In this document: one piece after another, positions 56,041-64,000 of the stretch
Numbering within the stretch: position 1 is the first letter of the stretch
Layout: each line of letters begins with the position of its first letter
Made by a program: the position numbers and the translations under genes
Assembly (NCBI RefSeq): GCF_038050405.1
Contig: NZ_CP150901.1
Span: 124,001-188,000, forward strand
DNA: 64,000 nucleotides
Direction of reading: 5' to 3'
Source of the DNA: Paraburkholderia sp. IMGN_8
Lineage (GTDB): Bacteria > Pseudomonadota > Gammaproteobacteria > Burkholderiales > Burkholderiaceae
Notes under the pieces: model-generated
What the model saw: the letters and a program-made list of their open reading frames with translations, nothing else
What the model was told of the DNA's origin: nothing
Databases searched by the model: none

Positions 56041-56682
56041 TTTCTTCGGCGACTCGGCTGGCGGTACTTGCGGGATGTCCGCGCTGGTCGCCATCCACAA
56101 CACCTCGGCGTCTTCGTCGCTGGTGGATACCGCGGCGTGGCCGGTGCGGCTGTCGAAGTAAAGGCTGTCACCGGCGTTCAGATGCGTCGGCGCGTACAAC
56201 TCGGAATAGAGGCATACGCTGCCGCTGATCACGTACAGGAATTCTTCACCTTCGTGACGGCCCCAGTCGTCGAACGCGTCCAGCGTGTGCGCGGAGATGC
56301 GGATGCGGAACGGCAGCATCGCTTTGTGCGCGAGGTCGGTGGCGAGCAACTCCATCTGGTAGCCGCGGTAGGCATGACGTTGACCCGCGTCTTTGCGGGT
56401 CAGCGCACGCCGGCCGCTGGCGCTGACTTTCGGCGTGGAGCCGAACAGCTCGCCGATTTCGATCTTCAGACCAAGGACGATTTTCTGCAATACGTCGAAC
56501 GTCGGGGACATCAGGCCGTTTTCGACTTTTGACAGCGTCGAGCGTGAGACGCCGCAGAGGCGGCTCGCGGTTTCCAGCGTCAAGTCCTGCGCCTGGCGCG
56601 CGGCGCGGACGCGCCGGCCGAGGTCGGTCGTGGATTGCTCAGGCGGTTTGGTGAGATGGGTATCCATGGGGGTGTGGCTCAA
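56038..56682 (-). CDS. XRE-cupin transcriptional regulator
   Basis: 214 residues. Lambda-Cro-type helix-turn-helix at about 25-85 (LGRRVRAARQAQDLTLETASRLCGVSRSTLSKVENG), followed by a C-terminal cupin (about 130-205; EFLYVISGSVCLYSE, HLNAGDSLYFDSRTGHAAVST). Such proteins sense a small molecule through the cupin and control nearby catabolism genes. It is convergent with the YdiJ-like gene and upstream of nothing on its own strand except the ABC cluster. Confidence 0.92.
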   Translation of the reverse strand: MSHTPMDTHLTKPPEQSTTDLGRRVRAARQAQDLTLETASRLCGVSRSTLSKVENGLMSPTFDVLQKIVLGLKIEIGELFGSTPKVSASGRRALTRKDAGQRHAYRGYQMELLATDLAHKAMLPFRIRISAHTLDAFDDWGRHEGEEFLYVISGSVCLYSELYAPTHLNAGDSLYFDSRTGHAAVSTSDEDAEVLWMATSADIPQVPPAESPKK

Positions 56683-56899
56683 ATGCGCGCTTTTAGAGGC
56701 GTTCGGTGTTTCCGATCATAACATTTGAGGTGGATGGGGGAGATTGAGGGGGCTGTCGCGGATTGCTGGCAGGTTTGAGACTCGTGATTTGATCGATCAC
56801 GTGCCGCTGGGACGGTGATGGAGCGTGTGTAAAGTTGGTGCGTATGAGGTGTCGAGCAACCTTTCTTATCGGAAACGTTATTCTCAGAAAATTGCGTCG

Positions 56900-56919
56900 T
56901 GAAGCCGGATCCGGCTTCA
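56900..56919. terminator. Perfect palindrome after ABC permease
   Basis: TGAAGCCGGATCCGGCTTCA, 20-nt palindrome, 50 bases past the permease stop on the minus strand. It can fold as an 8-bp stem with a GATC loop. No T-tract, so a possible terminator or protein-binding site. Confidence 0.5.
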
Positions 56920-56970
56920 AGTCGTGGACGAAAAATATCTCCTGGCTGGTTGGGTTCTCGGCCAAACCAG

Positions 56971-57606
56971 TCATTCACGGTCCAGTCGACGCGACAGCTT
57001 CAGGATGAGCACCGTTGTCGAATAGCAAAACAGAAAGAACCAGGTCATCGCGTAGAGGTACACCCACAGCATCGCTTCCGTCTTTCCGATCACGTTGATC
57101 ACGGTATTGCAGCGACTGACAAGTTCCGACACGCCGATCACCGAGGCCGTCGACGATGCCATCACGATAACGACGAAGAAGTGTCCCCAGTTCGATACGA
57201 AAAGCAGCATCGCACGGCGACGTTCTTCCCGCGGTTCGCTCAAGGTAAGCAACAAATTGTCCGAGACGAAGCCCGCTACTGCGAGTGCGAGCGCCAAGGC
57301 AGCCTTCAACCAGGAAGGAAACGGCAGCTGCACAGCGGTAGACGGCAACGACAGCGCGTCCGGCAGCATGAAAACCAGATAGAACTGGAAAACGAAAGTC
57401 GGTATGTTGCGCATCAATTCGGTCGCCGCATTTCCCGCTTTCGACAAGACGTCGTGTGGCGAAAGACGCAATCGCGCCAGCACATACCCCCAGCCCGTGC
57501 CGACGATCAATGCAACGAGCGAAATGACGATATTCCACATGAAGCCGGCCGCCAGAAACGGCGTCCAGACGTACAGGTCCTTGACGACGGGTTCAATTCC
57601 CCCCAT
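56971..57606 (-). CDS. ABC transporter permease, HisM type
   Basis: 211 residues, about five membrane segments, the binding-protein-dependent permease fold. The EAA-like loop is poorly conserved here (SEPREERRRAMLLFVSNWGHFF), which is unusual for a partner of a standard ATPase. It overlaps the end of the fusion gene by 14 bases and is the last gene of the cluster. No ATPase gene lies in the cluster as seen, so energy coupling is unexplained. Family assignment is reasonably firm, function unknown. Confidence 0.82.
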   Translation of the reverse strand: MGGIEPVVKDLYVWTPFLAAGFMWNIVISLVALIVGTGWGYVLARLRLSPHDVLSKAGNAATELMRNIPTFVFQFYLVFMLPDALSLPSTAVQLPFPSWLKAALALALAVAGFVSDNLLLTLSEPREERRRAMLLFVSNWGHFFVVIVMASSTASVIGVSELVSRCNTVINVIGKTEAMLWVYLYAMTWFFLFCYSTTVLILKLSRRLDRE

Positions 57607-59221
57607 CGCACCATCCCCTCTGGGCCCACCGCAGCAGCCGCAATACGACGAAGACCAGCAATAGAAAGAACAGCATCAGCGTATTCATCATGGTGGCGAC
57701 GTTGCCATGCTCGGCGATGATCGAAGTCGAAACCGACAGCAGCTCGGGCACTGCCACCGCACTTGCCATCATCGTGGCCTTCGTCACGTTGATGAGCAGC
57801 CCCGTGATCGATGCCGACGAGCGCCGGATCAACCGGCCGAGCGTTGCCGCGTGCAGAGCGAAATCGGGTCTCAGCTTCCGTTCGTGGTGCGCCGCCTCTT
57901 CCAGCATGCGCATCAAGCCGGCGCCGGTGTATAGGCTCAGTGACAGGACGACGATCCAGAAGGCATTGAAGCGCAGATCCCAGCGAGCGGCAGCGACACT
58001 GCCGACGCCGAACATCAGTACGTAGATCTGCAGTAGCGGCGGCGTCGTTCGTGCCAGCAACGCGAAGCCTCTGAGCGCTGCGCCCACCGCCGGAATTCCG
58101 CACGCGGCGAGCAGCGCAAGCGCTACGCCACACAGGATGCTGCCTGATACACAACATACCGTCAGCGCAAGAGTGAGCCCCAGTGCATGCAGGAATTCGC
58201 CGCGTTCATAGTCGTCATAGATGTAGGTCAGATTGATGCCGGTGCTTTCGTAGACCCGCAATCCCCAACTGCGCAAGCCGGTTACATCGGTGGACGTGAC
58301 GAAGGCCGGGTTATGGCATGCGCCGGGCCAGCGTCCGTCGGCTTGACGGCTGCAAACGTAGTGCCCGCTCGGGTCTCTCCTGCTCCATAGATCGTGCATA
58401 TCGGCGAGGAAGCTCGATGGCGGCAGGCCCCACTTGCGTTCGAGCGCGATCAAGGTGCCTCGTCTGTGCCAGTCCGCGACCGTATCGCCAATGAAGCGCT
58501 CGAGTGCATCGTCCTTTGCTGCGCGCGCAATCGCGATTGCCCAAGGTGTCGGCAATTCCGGCGGCAGGTTGATCTGATACCCGTGCCACTCGCTGGAGCG
58601 CAGGTCTCCGGCGATCGCGGTGTTGTCGAACAACCACCCGATGCAACGTCCGTCGCGCACGCCCAGCTTCGCGTCGCGCCCGTTCCCGTATATCTGCAGG
58701 TTCAGCAGATAGCGAACTGCCATAGTCCGGTTGAAGTAACCGCCTTGCGTCGCGCACACCGTTTTGCCGCGGATATCCGCCCACGTCTTCACCGTACTGT
58801 CTGGGCGCGTCATCAACGTGACGCCGGAAGTGTAATAGTCCGGCTCGACCAGCGTTGCGATCTGCCGCCGTTCCGAGGTGTCGGCGAGCGTCGCTATCGT
58901 CACGTCGACCCGGCCTTCGTTCAGCACCTCCAATCGATTCGTGCCGGTCACGCCGACCGTACGCAATTGCACGCCAAGGCGTTTGGCCAGATCGGCCGCC
59001 AGATCGTGTTCGAACCCTTCCTGCACGGCCTTGCTCGACAGCATGCCGAACGGTGGGTAATCGGTCTTCACGCCGACCACCAATACGCCACGTTGCCTGA
59101 TCGCATCGAGCCGCCCGGCGGCGTATCCCGTGCCGACGGTCAGCAGCAGGCAGGCGGCCGCGTACAGCTGTCTTGCACGATGCGCTCGTCGCCAGGCACG
59201 GTTCGGCAGCACCGCGGTCAT
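57593..59221 (-). CDS. Fused substrate-binding protein and ABC permease
   Basis: 542 residues. After a signal/membrane anchor (LYAAACLLLTVGTGYAAG), a type-3 solute-binding domain spans about 45-280 (GVLVVGVKTDYPPFGMLSS, GFEHDLAADLAKRLGV, ATLADTSERR). A permease domain with five membrane segments follows (about 330-535), with an EAA-like loop (EEAAHHERKLRPDFALHAATLGRLI). Binding protein and channel in one chain are known in some polar amino-acid transporters. The second permease gene follows. Start ATG 59221 overlaps the methyltransferase stop (ATGA), implying coupled translation. Ligand unknown. Confidence 0.85.
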   Translation of the reverse strand: MTAVLPNRAWRRAHRARQLYAAACLLLTVGTGYAAGRLDAIRQRGVLVVGVKTDYPPFGMLSSKAVQEGFEHDLAADLAKRLGVQLRTVGVTGTNRLEVLNEGRVDVTIATLADTSERRQIATLVEPDYYTSGVTLMTRPDSTVKTWADIRGKTVCATQGGYFNRTMAVRYLLNLQIYGNGRDAKLGVRDGRCIGWLFDNTAIAGDLRSSEWHGYQINLPPELPTPWAIAIARAAKDDALERFIGDTVADWHRRGTLIALERKWGLPPSSFLADMHDLWSRRDPSGHYVCSRQADGRWPGACHNPAFVTSTDVTGLRSWGLRVYESTGINLTYIYDDYERGEFLHALGLTLALTVCCVSGSILCGVALALLAACGIPAVGAALRGFALLARTTPPLLQIYVLMFGVGSVAAARWDLRFNAFWIVVLSLSLYTGAGLMRMLEEAAHHERKLRPDFALHAATLGRLIRRSSASITGLLINVTKATMMASAVAVPELLSVSTSIIAEHGNVATMMNTLMLFFLLLVFVVLRLLRWAQRGWCDGGN

Positions 59222-60021
59222 ATCGGCACTGCCAGCACACGAATGCCGTAGCCTAGAACAGGAGCGATCCAGGCAGCGAGCCACCGGTCGACGCGGCCGA
59301 GAATGCGCGATTGCGTCACCCACCACTCGGGCAGCACGCTCTCGGCCTCGCAATGGCGTATCGCAAAACCCGCTGCCGCAAGCTCGTCACGAAGATCCTT
59401 CAACGCATAGAGGTGATAGAAGAATGTCAGCTGATGGCCGTCCACTTGTCTCGTGAAACAAATATTGCCGCGCTCGTTCAGCGGCGGCTGCGCCCGGCCC
59501 AGGCGTCGGGCGAGCGCGCACTTGAAGAGCTCCCGTGGCCGCCGGCGGAGGATGGACGGAACCGACAGAATCACACGGCCGTCTTCGCGAACCAGGGCGC
59601 GCAGCCTCGACAGCGTCGCGATGCGGGTGGTGCGATCGCCTAGATGAGACAGCACGCCGAACAGCATCAGGATCAAGTCATACGGGCGCGCGTGGCTCAG
59701 GCCGGAAAGATCGTCGTAGACAAAGGTGACGCGTTCCCGATACGGCGTATTCATCAAATTGCCCTCGAACTCGATCAGCGACGATGCCGATATGTCGTAT
59801 GCGATCAGGTTCGCCTCCGAATGCGCCAGCAATGCAAGGGAATAGCGCCCGTTACCGCAACCGAAATCGAGAATTCGTCCGGCTTCGCGGGCGCCGTTCG
59901 CGAGGAGATAGTCGAGGGTTGCCGCGTTGGGGCGCGGATAGCGCCGACTATAGCCGCTGCTCAGAAAGTACTGGTCGTACGTCCGCTGCATTTCTCTTGC
60001 GATCTGATTGGATTGCATCAC
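59218..60021 (-). CDS. Class I SAM-dependent methyltransferase
   Basis: 267 residues. Motif I ILDFGCGNGRYSLALL (about 50-65), acidic motif IAYDISASSL, post-II DLILMLFGVLSHL. The C-terminal half has a HCEAESVLPEWW segment and a hydrophobic tail. The enzyme methylates an unknown small molecule or protein. It lies within the minus-strand cluster between a TAXI-type binding protein (52 bases upstream) and the fusion transporter (overlap 4 bp), an odd mixture that suggests a dedicated role there. Confidence 0.9.
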   Translation of the reverse strand: MMQSNQIAREMQRTYDQYFLSSGYSRRYPRPNAATLDYLLANGAREAGRILDFGCGNGRYSLALLAHSEANLIAYDISASSLIEFEGNLMNTPYRERVTFVYDDLSGLSHARPYDLILMLFGVLSHLGDRTTRIATLSRLRALVREDGRVILSVPSILRRRPRELFKCALARRLGRAQPPLNERGNICFTRQVDGHQLTFFYHLYALKDLRDELAAAGFAIRHCEAESVLPEWWVTQSRILGRVDRWLAAWIAPVLGYGIRVLAVPI

Positions 60022-60073
60022 ATGACTCCCCGAAGTAACTGGCGCGACACCTGGCCGTCGCCGAAATGGCCGG

Positions 60074-61321
60074 CTAGGCCTGGATCGTTTTCCGCAGTTC
60101 GATCAGCAGGTCGTGGATGCCGTCGTTCTCCTTCGCGATACCGGATTCAATTTTTCCGATGACAGACCGCGTTCGGCTGGATAGCGCCACGCCCTTCCTG
60201 CTCCGCCAGTGCACCCACCAGAGTGCGACTCGCGCCAATGCAACCATCGCGAAGAAACGCATTTCCTCGAGTTTCGAGATCACGCTCAGCGCGCTCGTCA
60301 CAAGCCAGAGTGCCAACAGCGGGGCAAGATAGGCGTCGATCACGCTGGCGAACTCAACCGGAAGGTGCGAGTAGATCCAGGGCACGCCGTTCAGATAGAA
60401 ATCGTCGACCAGGCCGCCCGTCTGGCCGGCGTTGCCTGAATAGCGCGGGAAATCGCCGGTGCCGTTCACGTAACTGCTCTTGCGATGAACTTCGCGCATC
60501 GCTTCGAGAACCGCGTATGTTGTCGCCGGCGGCAACGCGCGCCGGGCAACCACGGAGATCGTCGCCGCCAGCATGTCCACGTCGTGCGCAGGAATGTTGT
60601 GCTCGAGATCGTAGATACCGGCCGGCAGCTTGACTTCCTTCAAATAGGTCAGCTTTTTTGCAATCGCGTTCCGTTGCACAACCTGCGCCATGATCAAATC
60701 CGGATTTTTTGCCAGATCCGCCATCAAGTCGCTGTCGGCGCCGAGCATGAACAGACCTGCGTCGAATCGGCCTTGCTTCAAGCGGGTGATGCCCTCATTC
60801 AGCGGCAGGAACTCGATGTGGGTGTTCTGTGTGTCGATGCCGCTCAGAGAGAAAATGCGCAGCAGCGTGCGGCTGGTCAAACTGCGCTCCGGTGGCAGGA
60901 CCAGCGTCATGCCGCGCATGTCGGCAAACGATGTGATCGGCCGGGTCGCGCCAATTCGACGATTCTCGAATATGAAGATCGGCTGCAACTGGATATCGCC
61001 AAGTGACATCAATTTCCCGCTGCTCCTGCCGCCACGGCTTTCGGCAACAAAACCGATGTCGAAGTGCTCGTGGTCGTCGGCCACATGCGCCGCGATTTCG
61101 TCGGTATTCCCAAACGACACGATTTCCACTTGATAGCCCTTTGCCTCGATAAGCCTTTTGTACTGCAGGGCGGCCTCGTAGTAGCTGCCGTCGACCGGTC
61201 CCGCCGCAATGCGGATGTGTCGGGTCGGCAGGGCGTGCGCTGTTGCGTAAACCAGGATGGCTAGCACCGCCATGCTCAACAGCGCTTGCGGACGCTTCAT
61301 TTTCTTCAGGAGTAGGCGCAT
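60074..61321 (-). CDS. TAXI-type solute-binding protein with C-terminal membrane segment
   Basis: About 415 residues. A signal or anchor helix (PQALLSMAVLAILVYATAHA) is followed by a TRAP-TAXI-like binding domain: HIRIAAGPVDGSYYEAALQYKRLIEAKGYQVEIV, then SFADMRGMTLVLPPERS, then the ALPPATTYAVLEAM region. After about residue 330, hydrophobic segments (APLLALWLVTSALSVIS and FFAMVALARVALWW) and a helical tail IGKIESGIAKENDGIHDLLIELRKTIQ follow. No TRAP 4TM/12TM gene is near. ATG 61321 or 61300 is possible. It probably displays its binding domain in the periplasm. Confidence 0.82.
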   Translation of the reverse strand: MRLLLKKMKRPQALLSMAVLAILVYATAHALPTRHIRIAAGPVDGSYYEAALQYKRLIEAKGYQVEIVSFGNTDEIAAHVADDHEHFDIGFVAESRGGRSSGKLMSLGDIQLQPIFIFENRRIGATRPITSFADMRGMTLVLPPERSLTSRTLLRIFSLSGIDTQNTHIEFLPLNEGITRLKQGRFDAGLFMLGADSDLMADLAKNPDLIMAQVVQRNAIAKKLTYLKEVKLPAGIYDLEHNIPAHDVDMLAATISVVARRALPPATTYAVLEAMREVHRKSSYVNGTGDFPRYSGNAGQTGGLVDDFYLNGVPWIYSHLPVEFASVIDAYLAPLLALWLVTSALSVISKLEEMRFFAMVALARVALWWVHWRSRKGVALSSRTRSVIGKIESGIAKENDGIHDLLIELRKTIQA

Positions 61322-61445
61322 ATCGATGAACGCAGTGGGTCGTTCGCACAATCGAAGTGGGGGGAGTTGGTGTTAGCCGGCCATACCCGGAAACAGGCCG
61401 ACCCGCAGCATAGGGGGCGGCCATTTCTTCCGAGCCCGCGTCCGA

Positions 61446-62063
61446 TTAGCCCATCACCACATTTGCCAGCCTGAACTGATACGGAACCGCTGTCGTTCCG
61501 CCGCCACCGCCCGTCATCACGATGTCGCAGCGCGCGATACCGAGCAGCGACAGTTCCGTGTTGATGTCGGAGATCACGGCCGAATTCATCACTGCGCCTT
61601 GCTCGATCTGCGACGCGGTGCCGATCCAAAGCGTTGGCTTGAACTCGAACACGGCCTTCTGTCCCGGCACGATGCCCGTTTTTTTCGCCAGCAGCCGGTT
61701 GTCCTTGAACACGCCAGCGGTAATGGCGCCCGTGCGCAAATCGTTGCGTAGCTGGATCTCCCGCGAGCTCGACGATGCACCTGCCAAGGCAAGCACGTTG
61801 CCGGATGCCGCGCGTGCGACGCTGAACATCTGGCCGTTCTGCGCGACTTTCTGCGGCATGTAGTTACCGTCCGCATCGCTTGCGGTAACGCTTGTCTGCA
61901 GCGGAAAAACGAACGGGTGATTGTCACCTCGCCCGCAGTTGCTGATCACCTTCCACGCGACCGCGAGCTCGTCGAAATCAGTCGATACGTTTTTCTGAAA
62001 GATCACGATCTGGCTGTTGTTGACGTCGTTTGAGAGGTTGATGAAGTTGAGTTTGATGTCCAT
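61446..62063 (-). CDS. Tandem paralogue 1 of an unrecognised ~205-residue family
   Basis: 205 residues, no signal peptide. Conserved with its two neighbours: IKLNFINLSNDVNNSQIVIF, TDFDELAVAWKVISNCGRGD, DGNYMPQK, PGQKAVFEFKPTLWIG, NSAVISDINTELSLLG and DIVMTGGGGG. The alternating pattern suggests a beta-rich fold, possibly a self-assembling or ligand-binding sandwich. I do not recognise the family and make no functional claim. ATG 62063 follows AGGAAAAGG. The tandem position suggests one transcript with paralogues 2 and 3. Confidence 0.8.
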   Translation of the reverse strand: MDIKLNFINLSNDVNNSQIVIFQKNVSTDFDELAVAWKVISNCGRGDNHPFVFPLQTSVTASDADGNYMPQKVAQNGQMFSVARAASGNVLALAGASSSSREIQLRNDLRTGAITAGVFKDNRLLAKKTGIVPGQKAVFEFKPTLWIGTASQIEQGAVMNSAVISDINTELSLLGIARCDIVMTGGGGGTTAVPYQFRLANVVMG

Positions 62064-62132
62064 GGCTAACCTTTTCCTGGTGTAGTGAAACGGCGTCGAA
62101 TGACGAATCGTCCGACGCCGCCTGCGCATCCG

Positions 62133-62750
62133 TTACGCCATCACGACGTGTTCGAGCCGGAATGTGAACGGCAACGAGCGTGGGCCGGGACCGCCGCCCG
62201 TCATCACGATGTCGGCGCTCGCGATGCCGAGCAGCGAGAGTTCCGTGTTGATGTCCGAGATGACCGCCGAATTCAGCAACGCGCCCTGTTCGATCTGCGA
62301 CGCGACACCGATCCACAGCGTCGGCTTGAACTGAAAAACGGCTTTTTGCCCAGGCGCGATCGATGTTTTGGTCGCAAGCGGACTGCCGTCCTTGTAGATG
62401 GTCGCGTTCGCAGCGCCGTTCGGCAGATCGTTGCGGACCTGGACCTCCGAGCTATTGCCCGGCTCAGTCCCGAGCGTGAGCACGTCGCCCGACGTCGAGC
62501 GGACGATCTGGAAGACCTGGCCGTTTGTGGCGGTTTGCTGCGGCATGTAATTGCCGTAGCTGTCGCTCGCGCTCACACTCATCGTCATCGGAAACTTGAA
62601 CGGATGGTTGTCGCCCTGGCCGCAATTACGGATCACTTTCCACGCGATCGCCAGTTCGTCGAAATCCGTCGCGACGTTTTTCTGGAAGATCACGATGTTC
62701 GAATTGTTGGCATCGTTCGAACGGTTTACGAAGTTCAGCTGGATATCCAC
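62133..62750 (-). CDS. Tandem paralogue 2 of an unrecognised ~205-residue family
   Basis: 205 residues, same length as paralogue 1 and highly similar: IQLNFVNRSNDANNSNIVIF, DFDELAIAWKVIRNCGQGDN, YGNYMPQQ, PGQKAVFQFKPTLWIGVAS, NSAVISDINTELSLLGIASA and DIVMTGGG. The start is GTG 62750, with AAGGAG ten bases upstream; no ATG fits. It lies 70 bases upstream of paralogue 1. The close likeness implies a fairly recent duplication. Function unknown. Confidence 0.8.
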   Translation of the reverse strand: MDIQLNFVNRSNDANNSNIVIFQKNVATDFDELAIAWKVIRNCGQGDNHPFKFPMTMSVSASDSYGNYMPQQTATNGQVFQIVRSTSGDVLTLGTEPGNSSEVQVRNDLPNGAANATIYKDGSPLATKTSIAPGQKAVFQFKPTLWIGVASQIEQGALLNSAVISDINTELSLLGIASADIVMTGGGPGPRSLPFTFRLEHVVMA

Positions 62751-62876
62751 TTGCCTGCTCCTTGAGTTGAAATGCGGCAATCGGTTTGCCGCGCACCTTC
62801 CCACCGGCCTGCCCGGCGGGCTGGCCGTCAAACGAAAGAAGAGAGGGGTCCCGCCGTCTGCGGGCGTCGTTTCGCG

Positions 62877-63509
62877 CTAGACGTGCACGACGTTTTCGAG
62901 CGCGAAACCGAATGGCTGCGCATCGGCGCCGCTGCCGCCACCCGTCATCACGATGTCGGCGGCGGCAATGCCGCTGAGGGGCAGCATCGTGTTGTCGCTC
63001 GACAGCACGGCCGAACTCAGCGCGCGGCCTTCCTGAACCTGCGATGCCGCGCCGATCCACAGCACCGGGGTGAAGCGGAACACCGCCTTCTGGGCGGGCG
63101 CCACGGCCCATTTGGTGGCGATCAGCTTGCCCGCGTTGAAGGCGTTGACATTGACCGCGCCGCGCTGCATGCGGTTGACCACCTGGATGTCCGCGCTGTT
63201 GTCCGCACCGCCCGCCGGTGCCGGATCGGCGGTGAGCCGGGCGCGGCCAGTCGGATGAACGCCGACGACGAACCGCTCGCCGCCCTGCGCAGTGGCGCGC
63301 GGCGAGTAGTTGCCGTGCTCGTCGCCGAGTGCGATCTCGATCCCGGTCGAATAGACGAACGGATGGATGCAGTCGCGGCCGCAGAAGCGAATCACCTTCC
63401 ATGCAATCGCGAGCTCGTCGAAATCGGGAATCACGTTGCGCTGAAACAGCACGACTTCGCTGTTGCCGCGGTCGTTCGACCGGTTGATGAACCGCAGGTG
63501 AATGTTCAT
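62877..63509 (-). CDS. Tandem paralogue 3 of an unrecognised ~205-residue family (divergent)
   Basis: 210 residues. Shares IHLRFINRSNDRGNSEVVLF, DFDELAIAWKVIRFCGRDC, HGNYSPRA, PAQKAVFRFTPVLWIGAASQ and DIVMTGGGSG with paralogues 1 and 2, but is clearly more distant, with an extra Cys in CGRDC and an insertion in the middle. ATG 63509 overlaps the phasin-like stop (ATGA), so it is translated after it. It is the first of the three in the transcript. Function unknown. Confidence 0.8.
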   Translation of the reverse strand: MNIHLRFINRSNDRGNSEVVLFQRNVIPDFDELAIAWKVIRFCGRDCIHPFVYSTGIEIALGDEHGNYSPRATAQGGERFVVGVHPTGRARLTADPAPAGGADNSADIQVVNRMQRGAVNVNAFNAGKLIATKWAVAPAQKAVFRFTPVLWIGAASQVQEGRALSSAVLSSDNTMLPLSGIAAADIVMTGGGSGADAQPFGFALENVVHV

Positions 63510-64000
63510 TTCGCCTGCTCCGTGTTGTCGTCCGAAAGATGCTTCTCGACCCACTGCGTGAGGGCAGGAGAGACGCTCCCGGCTACCGACGATGTATGCA
63601 GCGCTTGCGCGCGGCTCTGCGCCTGCACGTCGTTCGCGAATCGGCCGAACGCCATCGCGGCATCCGTTGCGCTGCGGCTGCGAGACAGGTCGTCGAGATA
63701 TTGGGCGGCCGCGTCGGTGAGCGCGCCGGTGTGCTGCACGTGACCTTGGGTCATGCGCGCCGCGAGATCGGCCTGGATCGCGGCCAGTTCCTTGATCGCG
63801 GCAGCCGCACCGGCCAGTCCGAACCGATCGCGCTGCTCGCGCCAGCCGGTGTCGAATGCCGACTGCGACGCCGTTGTGTACTGCTGGCTACTCTGGAGAA
63901 CGGTGCGTACGAAAGCGCGCCACGCACCGGCATCCGACGTGGCTCCCGCAAGTCCCGCCGGGTTGGCCGATTGCGCAACGAGCTTGCTGAACAACTGGAA
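63506..64000 (-). CDS. Phasin-like helical protein (cut by window end)
   Basis: At least 164 residues; the frame is open to the window edge, so the N-terminus is missing. Almost all helix and Ala-rich: FVRTVLQSSQQYTTASQSAF, AIKELAAIQADLAARMTQGH, AAQYLDDLSRSRSATDAAMA. This resembles phasins, which coat polyhydroxyalkanoate granules, but short sequence features alone cannot prove it. Its stop overlaps the start of paralogue 3 by 4 bp, so it heads (or precedes) the tandem paralogue transcript. Confidence 0.7.
   Translation of the reverse strand, partial: FQLFSKLVAQSANPAGLAGATSDAGAWRAFVRTVLQSSQQYTTASQSAFDTGWREQRDRFGLAGAAAAIKELAAIQADLAARMTQGHVQHTGALTDAAAQYLDDLSRSRSATDAAMAFGRFANDVQAQSRAQALHTSSVAGSVSPALTQWVEKHLSDDNTEQAK

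Overview
This is high-GC, chromosome-type DNA that looks like a Burkholderia-group betaproteobacterium (Paraburkholderia or Caballeronia-like). The grounds are three Porin_4-type trimeric porins, a DUF4148 secreted protein, an actP/DUF485 pair, a pcaQ-pcaHG locus, and the dense LysR/GntR/NmrA/aldo-keto-reductase gene content typical of that group. No rRNA, tRNA or CRISPR array was seen. Genus is inference.

Layout. 1-4.1 kb: end of a polar amino-acid-type ABC importer (two permeases, ATPase), an M20 amidohydrolase and a convergent FCD-GntR regulator. 4.4-8.7 kb: cupin, patatin-like lipase, and a secreted clan-A-like glycoside hydrolase with a Pro-Thr/Pro-Ala linker. 8.7-11.7 kb: gene-poor, with small hypotheticals. 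11.7-18.8 kb: an aldo-keto reductase, an NmrA reductase and a frameshifted serine hydrolase next to LysR and DUF4148 genes, then a YciI plus ECF sigma pair. 18.9-31 kb: small secreted or hypothetical proteins, a Tat-exported phosphoesterase, a long porin, an NCS1 transporter and a lipoprotein, interspersed with gene remnants. 31-40 kb: two porins, acetate permease, CaiB CoA-transferase flanked by remnants of two acyl-CoA genes, LysR, and an intergenic candidate structured RNA. 40-46 kb: orphan transposase N-domain, chemoreceptor, Crp/Fnr regulator, and an acyl-CoA synthetase preceded by three tandem 54-bp hairpin repeats, then cspA. 46-56.7 kb: aromatic and dicarboxylate catabolism (pcaHG/pcaQ, HPPD, DUF1338 2-oxoadipate dioxygenase-like enzyme plus YdiJ-like D-2-hydroxyglutarate dehydrogenase, with LysR and XRE-cupin regulators). 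57-64 kb: a minus-strand cluster of a phasin-like protein, three tandem paralogues of an unrecognised ~205-residue family, a TAXI-type binding protein, a SAM methyltransferase, a binding-protein/permease fusion and a second permease, with no ATPase in view.

How genes work together. HPPD and PcaHG feed aromatic compounds into ring cleavage. The DUF1338 and YdiJ-like enzymes form a plausible two-step route from 2-oxoadipate via D-2-hydroxyglutarate to 2-oxoglutarate. The 57-64 kb cluster is the least explained unit and the best candidate for an undescribed system. The window also carries unusually many broken genes between 14 and 37 kb: a frameshifted beta-lactamase-type gene, and remnants of VOC, bacterioferritin, regulatory-like carboxypeptidase, OFA-type MFS, CbbR-type LysR, EtfA and crotonase genes.
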